DNA from: Wurfbainia villosa
Taxonomy: Eukaryota > Streptophyta > Magnoliopsida > Zingiberales > Zingiberaceae
Assembly (NCBI GenBank): GCA_025175895.1
Contig: CM045989.1
Span: 25,648,428 to 25,712,427 of the forward strand
Direction of reading: 5' to 3'
Length of the DNA stretch: 64,000 bases
Part shown: positions 34,062 through 46,585 of the stretch, in pieces
How the letters are laid out: every line of letters starts with the position of its first letter
Numbering within the stretch: position 1 is the first letter of the stretch
Translations under genes and position numbers: made by a program
The notes under the pieces: model-generated
Database searches by the model: none
What the model was told of the DNA's origin: nothing
What the model saw: the letters and a program-made list of their open reading frames with translations, nothing else

Positions 34062-35434
34062 AATCGTTTGAATTGGATTCATACGATACATGCGAATCAT
34101 TCTTAAAAGGCAAGATGACTGAGTTACCTTTTACTGGAAAAGGTGAACGAGTGGGAGAGTTACTAGGTCTAATACATACTGATGTATGTGGACCTATGTC
34201 AACTCAAGCTTTAGGAGGCTATAGCTACTTCATTACCTTCACCGATGATCACTCATGGTTTGGGTATGTGTTCTTGATGAAACACAAGTCTGAAGCCTTT
34301 GAAAGGTTCAAAGAATTCAGAAATGAAGTAGAGAAACAACATAACAAGAGTATTAAAATACTTCGATCGGATCGAGGTGGTGAATACTTAAGTCAAGAGT
34401 TTCTTGATTATCTAAGAGACAATGGTATTTTGTCTCAATGGACTCCGCCATATACACCACAGAATAATGGTGTATCTGAGAGGCGTAACCGGACCTTGTT
34501 GGACATGGTCAGGTCAATGATGAATCATGCAAATCTTCCCAAGTCCTTTTGGGGCTATGCACTTCAGACAGTTGTTTACTTGTTAAACAGAATGTCAACC
34601 AAGGTAGTCTCTACTACTCCATATGAGATATGGAATGGTAAGAAACCTTATATATCTTACTTGAAGATATGGGGTTGTCCAGCTTATGTGAAGCGGACTG
34701 CATCAGACAAATTGGATGCTAAGTCTGATAAATGTCTATTTATTGGATACCCTAAGAAAACAAGGGGTTACCAATTCTATCATCCTGTGGAACAAAAGGT
34801 GTTTGTTTCAAGGCATGCTGTGTTTCTAGAGAAAGAGTTTCTCTTGCAAGAAAACAGTGGGAGTGTCGTCGAGCTTGAGGAGGCTCGAGAGACTCAAATA
34901 GACATTGATGAGATACCTGGTGAAGCACAACAGCCGACAACTCATAGTGATGAGCAATCGGCTGGACCTATTGTAACACCACATCTTCGTAGATCTGGTA
35001 GAACACGCAATATTCCTGAGAGATATGGATTTCTCGTAAGCGAATCGAACGACATGTTACTCATTGATGATGAGGAGCCTACCAGTTATGAAGAAGTGCT
35101 GACAAGTTCAGAAAGGGATAAGTGGCTTGGTGCCATGAAGTCGGAAATGGATTCCATGTACGAAAACCAAGTTTGGAACTTGGTTGACCCACCTGAAGGC
35201 ATAAAGCCTATAGGGTGCAAGTGGGTTTTCAAGAAGAAAACCGACATGGATGGTAATGTGATTACCTATAAGGTTAGATTGGTGGCGAAAGGATATCGTC
35301 AAAAGCAAGGTGTTGATTATGACGAAACCTATTCGCCTGTAGCTATGCTTAAATCCATTCGGATGCTCCTGGCCATAGCGGCTCATTATGATTATGAGAT
35401 ATGGCAGATGGATGTGAAAACAAATTTTCCTTAA
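34062..35434 (+). CDS. I integrase plus N-terminal reverse transcriptase, open frame
   Basis: The frame opens at 33995 in an overlapping register, and the homologous reading starts near 34062. Integrase motifs are LLGLIHTDVCGPMSTQALGG (first Asp), ITFTDDHSWFGYVFLM, LRSDRGGEYLSQEFLDYL (second Asp), NNGVSERRNRTLLDM (Glu) and FIGYPKKTRGYQFYHP. A linker with SGRTRNIPERYGF leads to RT: WLGAMKSEMDSMYENQVW, GCKWVFKKKTDMDGN, RLVAKGYRQKQGVDYDETYS and IWQMDVKT. The frame stops just after this first catalytic Asp, at 35434. About 450 residues of homologous protein remain open. It is close to B integrase. Confidence 0.88.
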
Positions 35435-36500
35435 TGGAAACTCGCTCGAGGACGGTATATGATAACCGAGGGTTTCACATCGCTGATAAAACCAAGGTAT
35501 GCAAATCACCCATTTATGGATCAAGCAAGCATCCAGAGTCGAATATCCGCTTTGATGAGACAATCAAAAAGTTTGATTTCTCACAAAATACGCATTTAAC
35601 CTTGTGTGTACAAGAAGGTTAGTGGGAGGCAAATGTTTCTAGTATTGTATGTCGATGACAATTACTTATAGGAAACGATGTTTCAATCTTACACCGCTAA
35701 GGTTTGGTTATCCAAGACATTCTCCATGAAAGATCGGGAGAAGCAACCTACATCCTGGGATTAAGATCTATAGAGATAGATCAAACTGCTTGGTCTTTCA
35801 TAGCCTTCATATATAGACCGAAAAGCAAAGAGGTTTAGCATGTCTAATCCAAGAAAGGTTTCTACCCATCGCATGGGTACACCTTTCAAGTCTATGTGTC
35901 CGCGCACGTAAGACGAGAGGATTTGCATGAGTAAGATTCCCTATGCATCCGCAATAGGATCTATCATGTATGCTATGTTATGTACGAGGCCCGATGTATC
36001 GTATGCCCGAAAGTGTCACGAGCAGATACCAGTCTGATCCAGGAATGGATCATTGGGTGATTGTTAAGACGATCCTTAAGTACTTAAGAAGAACTAAGGA
36101 TGTGTTCCTAATATATGGAGAAGGGGACATGGTGATACGCGGGTATACGGATGTTACCCGCATGCAAGGATGATTCCATGTCTTAGTCCGGGTATGTATT
36201 CACCTAGAACGGAGGCGCAATAAGTTGGAAAGGTTCCAAGCTTGACACTATAGCGATTCTCGCCACTAAGGCGTAATACATTGCGCACTGGGAAGCAAAG
36301 AAAGGAAGCGGTTTGGATCAAGAAGTTCATCTATGAACTTGATGTGGTCTCATCAATGATCCAAACATGTGCTTCGCCGCTATCATCTTATCAGAGAGAT
36401 CATCAGTAGGGACGAAATACAAATCGAGAAAATTCCCACTGAAAGGAACTTAGCGGATCCTTTGACTAAAGCATTACCTCAAAATAAGTTTGAGGGTCAT
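35435..36500 (+). pseudogene. I C-terminal RT and RNase H remnant
   Basis: Broken pieces include CVYKK near 35605, LVLYVDD near 35645 (catalytic pair), MSKIPYASAIGSIMYAML near 35928, RPDVSYA near 35990, LKYLRRTKDVFLIYGEGD near 36077 and GYTD near 36140. KKFIYELDV near 36318 and TKALPQNKFEGHV near 36468 mark the RNase H end. Many short indels occur, often where CAG/CTG or GC words would be expected. Confidence 0.8.
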
Positions 36501-36541
36501 GTTAGAGCTTATGGTATTGGATACCATAGCAATTGGCATTA

Positions 36542-36556
36542 GGCCAAGTGGGAGTC
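36542..36556 (+). other. I polypurine tract
   Basis: GGCCAAGTGGGAGTC precedes the 3' LTR start TGTTAGTAATA at 36557. Confidence 0.75.
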
Positions 36557-38744
36557 TGTTAGTAATATATGAGAGATGTCCTAAGGCAATCGCCTTATGT
36601 ATGAACCATTTATATGATAAATGAAGATTCACTATTTGAGTATACATGTTTTGATGTATTTGATTGGATCTTAAACTCATTTACTGAATGTCCACGATAC
36701 GATTCACAGCATGAGAGAATTTGTGATTGGATCACAAATAGTGAGTATCTCTACATGTGTAATTGTGATGTATCGGAATTATCCCTAGTCGATGAATTGA
36801 TGGATTTGGACACCATCGATTATGTCGAGATTAGCACGAGGTATACTCCTTGGTGTATCCAAGCAGCTGATTCTCACTGGCTGGAGACATTGTGATGTCC
36901 GGAGTTAATCGTGGATGCTAGTTATGGTAACTAGTTCATTGGAGTGACCAGCTGTAAGACTTCATATGGTTCTCTGCATATATAGATATGTCAATGAAGT
37001 TCTTACTGTAGCTTAAGTGCGATGTTCCTTTGACTTGCGGTATTCAAGTCATCTTGATCATGGAGACTTATGCTTTGACATCTTAAGCAAACATCTCTAA
37101 GGAGATGTGACCGAGATGATTAGGTATAAGTCAAATGATCGAAGGTGTTTGAATAGCCTATAAAGGATTCACCACTCCTTGCGAGGAGATGTATACCCAT
37201 GGCCTCTCGTCGGATTATTACTAAAGTCTTTGGCCAAAGCATTACATGTTTAGAGTAAGGTACTCTTCGATACATGTGGAGTAACTAGAATCCGTAGGAC
37301 GAGGAAATGATACTTGGGCTAGGTGTAACGTAGTCAGCCTAGTGGGGACTGACACAATAGACCATGTCCTGAACCAAGTGGGTATAAGATGAGTGAAGGG
37401 AATGGGGCAAGAATCATTCGAGCTGCTGAAGGGTTTCAGAAATAGTTCTGGATCAACCGTTGATCTTTTCGGTTAATTGGGGATCATGATGTACTACTAG
37501 GTGCCACTCATGATTAATGATTAATTATAGACGACCAACATAAACCGAGAACCTATTTGGTCACACGCACAACGAGCGTAATCCGAAGGATTTAAAACGA
37601 GCTTGAGAATGGGATTCTCATACCGAGAGAAACAAGGTTTGGTTGGACCAAACAAGAAGCGAGCATGAAATCGTTTCAGTCGCAATGGAAGCGTGGATGG
37701 GCCGTGTCTTATGAAGACATAATGGATGAACCAAAATGGTTTGGTTCTAATCCAATGGAGGAGAATAAACCAAAGGGTTTGGTTTATTTTAAACGAATGA
37801 ACCAAAAGTTGGTTCAGTTCGTTTTAACTTAAAATAAACCATCATGGTTTGGTTTATTTTAACTTATATTAATGGAGAGGGTTAACGGGCCTCATGGTTA
37901 TGATCCAATAACCATTAAGAGAATTAGTTCTCTATAAAAGAGGGCTTAAGGGATAGTTAAGCCCTAATCCAAAACCCTAGCTTGTGGTTGCCGCCCACCT
38001 CTCCATCCTCTCCTTAGATTTTCGGCGCCAACCCTAGGATTGCCGCCCAGCCCCTTGTAATGCCGTCGACTCCTTGCGGCGTCAAGCTTCAGCCGGCGAC
38101 CCTCGGTGATCTTCCTAGGCTTGGCGATAAGGTGAGCACTTGGCTTCCCTTGGTTGGCGGCGCCTACTCCTCCACCAAAGCTGTCGTTTTTACGGACAGC
38201 TTGTTCTCTCGTCGGGCGTCGTTTGGGCGGCGGTTGAAAGCTCGGCGGCGCCTAACTTATCGGGGATTGATCTCGGTAATCCTCTGAGTGGAGGGGCGAA
38301 GATTCGTCAAACGGTTGACGAATACCTCTCCGGAGAAGCGAGTTTTGAGGACTCGGTTTTGGATCCGAATTTGGATTCGGATCGTGATCATCTCTCGATC
38401 ACGTCGTCTTCAACACGAGGCTAGTAACACGTACAAAGACGAAGCTCGTGACTTAGCGAAGTCATCTCGAGGATACTCGGCGTGGATACGGATAGAGACG
38501 ATTCTAGCGAGGATCGTTCCGGTTGATGCCGTTCCCGCTACACGTGATACGAAAGGTATAACGTAGTTAAATTTCCTTTTATTGCAAATTTAAATTTACG
38601 GTTATGTCTACACATGTTGTACTATGCATGCGTGTGATGTGTGTGTTGTAATAAATATAGATTTATTATTTTTATTGCTTCCGTTGTGCACATGTTTACG
38701 AAACATGATCGAACACACACTCGCCGCAGTGCAGAAAACCCACA
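36557..38744 (+). repeat. I 3' LTR
   Basis: Close to 29401-31603, with TSD caagt after it. The GC-rich part (37985-38290) differs from 30840-31150 by many short indels while the AT-rich flanks are almost the same. Confidence 0.95.
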
Positions 38745-38749
38745 CAAGT

Positions 38750-39233
38750 ATGATTAAATCATACTTGAATTAACCCCCTAGACCTAGACTTAATCTTCTA
38801 GCTCTTCCTTCAACCTTGTGCCTCCAGGATCCCTCCGAGTCCGCGACTCCTTCATCTTTGCGCTTGCTTCTAAGAGCTTCCCTCGGTTTCGTCATGTCTT
38901 GGGTTTCTCTTTTGCCAAAGGACCGCTTGGATTTTACGCCGCCAAGACTACATTCTTGGACTTACACTGCCAAGACCTTACCTTTGGCCTTCCTTTGCCA
39001 AAGTCTGCTTGGACTTTATGCCGCCAAGACTACATGCTTGGACTTACGCCGCCAAGACCTTTCCTTGGACTTCTCTTGCCAAGATCACACTTGGACTTTC
39101 CTTCACCAAGTCTTCATACTTGGATTTCCCTGTCACTTAACACATTCTCAATTAAATCACAATTAATTCCTAACTACAAATGATTATCCAAATATCAAAA
39201 GACATAAATGCTTGGGGCATTGTTGCACCAACA
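38750..39233 (-). repeat. D 5' LTR, outer part (U3 side)
   Basis: It ends GCACCAACA at 39233 (minus-strand LTR start TGTTGGTGC). Within 38930-39130 a degenerate unit with GCCGCCAAGACT and TTGGACTT is repeated about five times, matching the CTTGGC/AAGTCC repeats at the left end of K. Confidence 0.9.
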
Positions 39234-39236
39234 GGC

Positions 39237-39748
39237 ATGAACATCCACCCACCGAAGTTCGAAGGAGATTTTTCTTAGTGGAAGAAGAGAATGGAGGTAT
39301 CTTTCGAAACAAATTTTGATATCATGATTATAATGAAAAATGGTTTCGAGATACCTAGGGATGAAGACAACAAGTCATTAGAAAAGTTAAGATGGACTAA
39401 GAAGCAAAAGGAGAAGCATCTAGCAAATTCCAAGGTCAAGCATCATCTCTTCAATGTGCTTCCTCAACAAGAAATAAACTAAATTGGAGAATGTTCAAGC
39501 GTAAAGGAGAAGTGGGTGAAGTTGATAGAGCTTCATGAGGGTACATTCGAAACAAAATTAGCAAGACGAAATCTTCTCCCATCACAACTCAACAACATAA
39601 AATTGGATAAAGGAGAAAAGGTATTATCTCTACATTCTAGGTTTAAAAAAATAATAAATGGTTTGTCAAGTGTATGGGAGAAGCTATCAAATCGGGACCT
39701 GATCATGAAGGCTATTGACGCATTTCCCCGATCATCAAAATGGAGCTC
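39237..39748 (+). pseudogene. J gag, first part
   Basis: Reads MNIHPPKFEGDFS from 39237, homologous to the fourth and later residues of C gag; the first codons are lost to the D insertion. A TAG at 39276-39278 replaces Trp, and a TAA near 39480 replaces Leu. Otherwise the frame is open through LANSKVKHHLFNVLPQQ, KLIELHEGTFETKLARRNL and AIDAFPRSSKWSS, the capsid region. F interrupts after TGGAGCTC. The frame resumes at 52946. Non-functional. Confidence 0.88.
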
Positions 39749-41650
39749 TGATAGTCGCATTTTTATCGCGTGATTTCTATTTACATTTGGGGATTTTAGA
39801 CTCTTTGATTTGGGTAATTACGGTTATTCATGATGTTTTTACATATTGGATCTAGTTGAAATTAATTGTTTATTCCCTATAATTTCAGTATTATTTTTCA
39901 TGGGTGAATGTGATTTTGTAGGGAACAGGAAAAGAGCTAAATCGGAGCAATTACAGCCGTCGATCCGGATCGAATTTATCATAGTGGTTGGATTTATTTC
40001 ATGCAGCTTAGGGAAATTAATAGAAGTCATTTAACCCTAGATCTAATGGGTGGTTGTGATCAAAACTGGCACGATCCAGCGGCTGAGAAAATTGGAGATA
40101 AAATCCAACTTCTTCCCATCGCGCGAAGTAGCGACACAGAGAACAATGCGGCGTCTTCTTCCCTTCTCTCGCAATGACAGATTCTACTATCGACTCGATG
40201 TTTCCGAACCTCTTCTATTTCCATTCCATCCGGCACCTTTTCCTTCCTTAGTCCGAGAGTCATACAAGTCAGCAGTAGCTTCCATCGACTAAGCAGATTT
40301 GGGTCCTGGCCATCTTCACCGGGCATTTCAAGTAACTCAACGACCGAGCTACCAGCAATACGTAACTGAACGAAGCACAGGGGTGACCTTCTACTGTCGT
40401 GGTAGCGGCAGCATTGATTTCCAATTTTCGGCGGCCATTACTCTTCCGATCTAGGCAGCACTTCCTGATTCCAGCGACTGGTGAAGGCTAGTAAACGATC
40501 ACAGCTTCGATCCCATCCATAGTAGCGATCGTGATTCGCATCATTCCATCTCCGCAGAGCCATTTCTCGGCTACCATGGTAGCGGCAGTATCGCATCCAT
40601 CATCAGAGCTGTGGACTTCCGCATCGATCCACCTCTCGTCGGATTCTAATGAGAGATCCGTACCCTGAGACAGTATTCGGTATCATCGTAGGTCACCGGA
40701 GAGGGTTGTACCTTTCCGGTGTTTGTGGATGACTATTGATTTACTTTATTGATTTACTGTTGATTCACTATTGAGTTTCTTATTGTTTTACTGCATTGTT
40801 CACTTTGGGTATTCAATATTTTTACATTGTTGGCTCATTACTCTGCACTATATTTTATCAGTATTGTTTCAGTATTGATTTCATAGCGTTCAGTTGTGTT
40901 TCAAGGATGTTTCAGTCGTATTTCATTTGTGTTGTGTGGTGTTGCATTTGGTAATTTGTTTTGATAGTTTAGTTCGTGTAGTTAATCATTTACGGTGTTT
41001 GCCTTGTAGTTAGATTTATTTCCTTTAGTGTAGTTGTTCTTTCCAGTTTTTAGTTAATCTTCGACCAGTGTACCGTATAGTGACAGTGCGGTGCTTGGTT
41101 GAATTATTTTATGTCTGTTAGTTTAGTTTTTCAGTGACTGTTTGATCACTGTACCGTATAGTGACAGTGCAGTGCTTGGTTGAATTGTTTACCTTTGTTT
41201 CTTGACCACTGTGTCGTATAGTGATAGTGTGGTGCTTGGTTATTTATTTTATGTCTATTAGTGTAGTTTTTTAGTGACTGTTTGATCACTGTATCATATA
41301 GTGACAGTGTGGTGCTTGGTTGAATTGTTCACATTTGTTTCTTGATCATTGTACCGTATAGTGACAGTGCGGTGCGTGATTACTTACTTTTACACATTAG
41401 GTTAGCTTCCCGGAAATTAATAATTGGTAGTTAGATTTACTTCTTGCAGATTTAATTCTCAAGGTTGCTTTTTGATTTTGCATTTTAATAGATTCAGAAA
41501 ACCCCCAATGTTTACTTCTGTTTAAAAATAAACGTCCAACCATTAGGTTCGTTGGGAGACGATCTGAGTCAGTCTTATACTGCATTAGTGTAGTTAGGGG
41601 GTTCGGTAAATAATTTTGTAACTGGACCACGACACAATCACCGTCTATCA
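39749..41650 (+). repeat. F 5' LTR
   Basis: 1902 bp against 1935 bp in the 3' copy. Near its right end are five copies of a CACTGT...ACAGTG-containing repeat (41062-41385). Small ORFs inside are duplicated in the other LTR and unknown. Confidence 0.93.
41062..41385 (+). repeat. Five-copy hairpin-bearing repeat in the F 5' LTR
   Basis: The unit TGATCACTGTACCGTATAGT is followed by GACAGTGCGGTGCTTGGTT. It occurs near 41062, 41146, 41203, 41283 and 41343 with small changes. CACTGT and ACAGTG form a 6-bp stem. The same five-copy set is in the 3' LTR (about 52350-52670). Confidence 0.88.
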
Positions 41651-41656
41651 AAATTT

Positions 41657-41675
41657 TGGCGCCGTTGTCGGGGAC
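41657..41675 (+). other. F primer-binding site (Asp tRNA)
   Basis: TGGCGCCGTTGTCGGGGAC starts six bases after the LTR end. It differs from the initiator-Met sites used by the copia elements here and matches the Asp tRNA 3' end used by Athila-type gypsy elements. Confidence 0.85.
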
Positions 41676-41797
41676 TTTAATGGGTTCGTTTGTCTTTAAA
41701 CTGTAGCAGTTTGTTTTCTTTTCTTTTCTTTTGTTATTTGTGTCTTTTCTATTATTTATATCTTTTCTATCTGTTACTCATCATTATTTTTTTTATC

Positions 41798-43285
41798 ATG
41801 ACCAGTTCTTCAGGCGATGAACTATTTGAGCTGGATCCTGAGATTGATAGGACTTTTCGTACACTACAGAGAGCATAGGGAAGATTAGCTGAGACTTCTG
41901 ATTGCAGTCCATCAGAGTTGCAGATAGTCATGGCAGATAACAACAGGACTCTGAAGGAGCTTGCAGCCCCTAATGTGACATACCAGTATTCTTGCATTAG
42001 CTATCCAACTTTAGAGGAGAATTTTGAGCTCAGATCAGGTACAGTTCATTTGCTTCCTAAGTTTCATGGATTGTATGGTGAAGATCCCAACAGGCATTTG
42101 CACGAATTCCATGTGGTATGCTCTACTATGAAGCCACAGGGCATTTCAGAGGAGGATATCAAATTGAGAGCTTTTCCATTTTCACTGGCTGGAGCAGCTA
42201 AGGATTGGTTGTATTATCTTCCCCCTGGATGTATCAACAGTTGGCTTGAATTGAAGAAAGCATTCCTGGAGAAGTTCTTCCCAGCATCTAGAACTGCTAC
42301 CATCAGGAAAAGCATCTACAGTATCTAGCAGTCTACTGGAGAGACATTGTATGAGTACTGGGAAAGATTCGAGAAATTATGTTCTAATTGCCCCCAACAT
42401 CAGATCAGTGATCAGTTGCTCGTTCAGTACTTCTATGAGGGATTGCTTCCCATGGACAGGAGTATGATAGATGCAGCTAGTGGAGGGGCATTAGTTAACA
42501 AGACTCCCAGTGAGGCCCGAGAGCTTATTGCAAACATGGCAGAGAATTCACAGCAGTTTAGGAGCATAGCAATAGTGACTAGAGGGGTGAGTGAGGCTCA
42601 CCTGGCTTTTTCTGATTAGGCGGAGATGAAGAATTCTTTACAGGAGCTCACATCCTTAGTTAGGCAATTGGCTCTGAACCAGGCAAGCCAATCTTCTACA
42701 GTGCCTATGCAGCCTATGAGGGTTTGTGGTATTTGTTTAAGTCCAAAGCATCCTTCTGATTCATGTCCTTCACTCCAGCAGGATGAAGCAGTAGCGGTGG
42801 CAAATCAGTTTCCTTCCAGACCTCAGTATCAGCCTCCATATCAGCATCAGCAGCATCAGTATCAGCCTCAGTATCAGCAGCAACATTCCAGATATGATCC
42901 GATGTCTGCCACTTATAATCCAGGATGGAGAGATCATCCAAATCTGAGGTATGGGAATTCATTTTATCAGCAGCCGTTTGGCCCAGACGAACATTTGAAG
43001 ACCCCACCATTCGAGAGTAACCCGACATATCAGACCTCTGTTACGATTAGAGATGAGTATCCCAGTTCGAGTTCAAATTCAAAGATGGAGGATCTTATGC
43101 AACAGTTGTTGGTACAGCAGCAGCAGTATCAGCATAAGACAGATGCATCTATTCAGAGTATCGAGAGACAGATTAGCCAGCTTGCATCTAATATTAATCA
43201 GCTACAGTCACAGGGCTCTAGTCAGCTACCATCACAGACTATCCCAAATCCTAAAGGAAACATCGGTTCTTCTTCTCCGACATGA
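41798..43285 (+). pseudogene. F gag (gypsy type), one frame with three TAG codons
   Basis: A single frame of about 496 codons starts with MTSSSGDELFELDPEIDRTF. The retrotransposon gag domain includes LLPKFHGLYGEDPNRHLHEF, AFPFSLAGAAKDWLYYLPPG and LEKFFPASRTATIRKSI, then LYEYWERFEKLCSNCPQHQI and LLVQYFYEGLLPMDRSMIDA. The zinc knuckle is CGICLSPKHPSDSC (C-x2-C-x4-H-x4-C). A Gln/Pro/Tyr-rich region and a C-terminal coiled-coil (IQSIERQISQLASNINQLQ) follow. Three in-frame stops (41876, 42326, 42617) are all TAG and stand where Gln (CAG) is likely. There are no frameshifts. Confidence 0.92.
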
Positions 43286-43890
43286 CAGGGGAGTGTATTC
43301 TTTTACTTACTGTATTTTCTTCCTTCCTTTCATGTTTGGAATAAACTGGTTATTTGTTTGTTTGGTGTTTACCTGTTGACTTAGGTTTGTTTGTTTGTTG
43401 GTTTGTGTTGAGTCAAATAATTTTCTCTTTTGCATGCCTTAGTATCATTTCAGAGATGGTAGAAATTAGTTAAGTTTGATCATCAAATTATGGATTTTTG
43501 GTGTATGATAAGAAACTTCACTTACATGCAGTCACTTGTTAGGATGGTGAATTTTTGTCAATAGATCAAGCTTGATTTTTATTCACCTAGTGAGGTTGTA
43601 AGTCATTTTCATCATTTACTCACTTTGGTGTGATACACATGTGATACTTGTTACTCTAGAACTTGCTTTGAGTCTTTTCAAAACTGTAATAATATTTATT
43701 TGTATGAATATGATGAAGGATTTCACTCTTGATTCTTTTCCTTACTTGAATTGCTTATTTAATCCACTTGATACTTACATGTTGTCTTACTTGTCATGCC
43801 TCTTCATTTATTTCCCATTGTCTTGTGGATTACCTCTACCCATATCTTTTGTTCCCATGTTGGAAGAATAACTTAATAAGTTGCATTGTC
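43286..43890 (+). other. F non-coding region after gag
   Basis: AT-rich, T-rich sequence with no RT, protease or integrase motif. It ends at the G insertion (TSD cgaga 43891-43895). Confidence 0.7.
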
Positions 43891-43895
43891 CGAGA

Positions 43896-46580
43896 TGTCA
43901 CGCCCCGAGGGAGTCCCCGCCAGACAAATATCCGGCAGCATCTCCCCTGTACGGTTGACAATATCAATTTTTATACAAAGCCTACACGGCCACTATACAT
44001 CGGTCAACACGACCGGAATCCAAACATCACATGCAGGTAATCAAATAGGCCTCAGGCCAACAAATCAAGGTAAATATAAGTCTACACTAACTAGACTTAC
44101 CCCTTCTGTCATCTGAGCAGGAATAACCCAACCAAAACCAACCGGAATAAAATCCGAATAAAGGTCTACAAGGACACCACAAATCCACGAGTACATAACC
44201 AAAACATCAGGACCTAAACATCTCTTCTATACAAGATCCAAAACCATAAGACCAATAAAAACCTATCCACTTCGACGAGGGGGATTGGCAACTGGACTCT
44301 CCTGACAGCTTCATCCTGAAATAAAAATAAATCAACGGGGTGAGTTCAAAGAACTCTGCGGGTATAGTAGATATGCAAAGTAAGGTATAGCTAACAATAC
44401 TAATCATGCCAGTACAGTCTCATATATATGGTAAGCAAGAAATAAATGCAAAAGGATCAGATCACCGAGTCTCCTACCTCGATATAGGAGCATGTGCCTC
44501 ATGAGAGATAAATTCATCATCATATATGAATATGAATCTGTATGCATATCGATCATGCTGAACATCCAAGGCATCAATACATAATGCAAAGAACACAATA
44601 CAAATGCGATCCATGCAAAAATGCATGCCGTGCGTAAATGATACGGTCACCACGACGCTACACCGCCTGCACACAATGGTGAGCCAGAGTGGGTAGAGTA
44701 TTACAAGTGCACTCATCATCGCTTCTCGAGTGGCCAGGAGTGGACGGGATCTTTGTCGAGTACACCTATCCTCCCGCCTCTAAACGTAGTGGGGAGCTAA
44801 GCTCTCATCTCCCTGTCATAGGCCGGAGGAGGGATCCTCGCCGCTACCACGCTCGCTCGCTACCCATGAGCGGTCCAATGAACTGACAGAGCGCACACAC
44901 CCTCACGATGTACCACTAACCCATGAGTGCGGTTGCGAGCGATGAACTACTGCGGGCTCAACAATAATGGAACCCCGTCCGTACCGATGCAATCATGCAA
45001 GATGGTGCGTGATACTAAAGCATGTAAATCCAACTACAAATATCCATCCGAATAATGCAAAGTCAATAAGTGCGTATAATCTGATCCAAGCAACCATGAT
45101 CCAATAAAGCGGGAAGATATAATCATATCGATCAATGTATGTAGCAGTAGGCACTAAGCATACCAGTATAAACATGAAAAGTATTGCATGCTATCCTAAC
45201 TAATATATCAACTCACTATATCTAAAAGATAAGTCAATATATATCCGTAAGAATGAAACCGCCACGATCGGGACTCGCCGTGGCAAAACTCGCATAAAGC
45301 ATGACTATAGTCAAGCACAAAAATACAATTCACCGACAAATCGAATAATTTATCGATTTCCTTTATATCCCAATTAAACCCAAATCTCATATCCTCCAAA
45401 TATCATACAAATCAACCGATCAACACCCGAATCAATCCAAACCGACCAATCAAACTCACAGCCACACTAACTGTATTTACAGCCACATCGACACCCAATA
45501 AAACCTCACAATCCATTTATAGCCAACAACACTCGTTATAACCATACCTCCCTAAACGAAACCTCATAGCTTCAATTCTCCACACTGCCACAACCCCTGT
45601 AATTCACATAATCAAAATGGACCGAAAGAAAACAATGAAGTCAAGACATATACCAACAATAGAGTTATGTCGCGTCGCCTCCTTTATCCTGTTCATCAAG
45701 AACGACGCCACTATCACCGGCCCAAAATCACTCGATCAAGCTCAAATAGGAAATCCGGCTAGACTTTCAATCCGTCCCAAGGAACAAGGAATCGACTCTA
45801 CCTTGCTCCGGCGACCACCGGCGAGGATCGCAGCCTCCGCCCCAAATCGGCACATAATGCGACTTAGGCCAAAGCGGCGGAGCGGCGGGGAGAAAGGAAG
45901 AGGAGCGGCGAGCGCTCTTTGCGAGAGGAGGCGACGGCGAGCCGGTGGCCAGTGGCGACGGCGAGGATAAGCGAGCGGGCGACTGCGGCGCCCACGCCGC
46001 GAGGAGGCGCTACGGCTTCGCTGCCGCGGCCAAGTGCTCGGTCGCGACGCGGCTCAGCAGAAAGGAGAGAGAGGCTTCGCCGTCGCCGCCGTCGCCGCGA
46101 GGAGCAAACCGAGAGGAAGAGGGCGTGGTGCTCGCGGAGCGCGACGAGGGCTGCCCGTGACGACGCGATTAAGGCCCTCGGCGGTTCGCGAACCCTCGGC
46201 GACCGGAGCACCGGGAAGGCGATGATGTCCGCCGGCGCTTGCGGAGGAACGGTCGACGCAAGGACTCGGGCTCGGGGAAGAAGGGATCGTCGCGGAGAAG
46301 AGGGCTCGCGAGAGAAACTGCCGAAGGAAAGTGATGTCGCGGCGGGGCGGGGAAAAAAAATAAGGGAAATAGATAATTAGGTTTTCATCGTGTATTAAAC
46401 CCCTTAAATAGACCCCACCAAAAGCCTATTTATTTTATCCCCGTAAAAGTTTCATACGGAGTCCGTTTAAATCCAGAAAAATTCCTAAAAATTCCTAAAA
46501 ATCTCGAAAATAATCCCTAGGATTATTTCCCCGAAATTTTGGCCATTTAATTTTATATCTTAATTTTTCCGTATTTAACA
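43896..46580 (-). mobile_element. Element G: solo LTR of a Tekay/Del-like gypsy family
   Basis: 2685 bp with ends TGTCACGCCCC...GTATTTAACA (minus strand TGTTAAATACG...GGGGCGTGACA) and perfect TSDs cgaga (43891-43895 and 46581-46585). It has no internal domain, primer site or second LTR, so it is a solo LTR left by recombination between the two LTRs of one element. It is related to the H LTRs: same start TGTTAAATAC, the GGAATTTTT/CTGGATTTAAAC-type block, a GC-rich central part at 45780-46340, and a GCCGG...GACTCCCT end. Long GC-rich ORFs in both directions are treated as compositional. Confidence 0.88.
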
Positions 46581-46585
46581 CGAGA

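Larger units (their letters stand above)
29401..38744 (+). mobile_element. Element I: full-length copia retrotransposon inside the D LTR
   Basis: I has LTRs 29401-31603 and 36557-38744, with ends TGTTA...CCCA(A)CA, and perfect TSDs caagt (29396-29400 and 38745-38749). Its order is PBS, a repeat-rich leader of 1.3 kb, gag, protease, integrase, RT and RNase H. A long integrase-RT frame is open; the rest has stops and frameshifts. Its pol is close to that of B, so the two are sister lineages of one copia clade that I cannot name with certainty. Confidence 0.95.

Noticed and set aside
45617..46380. Long overlapping Arg/Ala-rich ORFs on both strands
   Set aside because: They lie in the GC-rich block of the solo LTR G, occur in several frames at once and have no domain; composition explains them.
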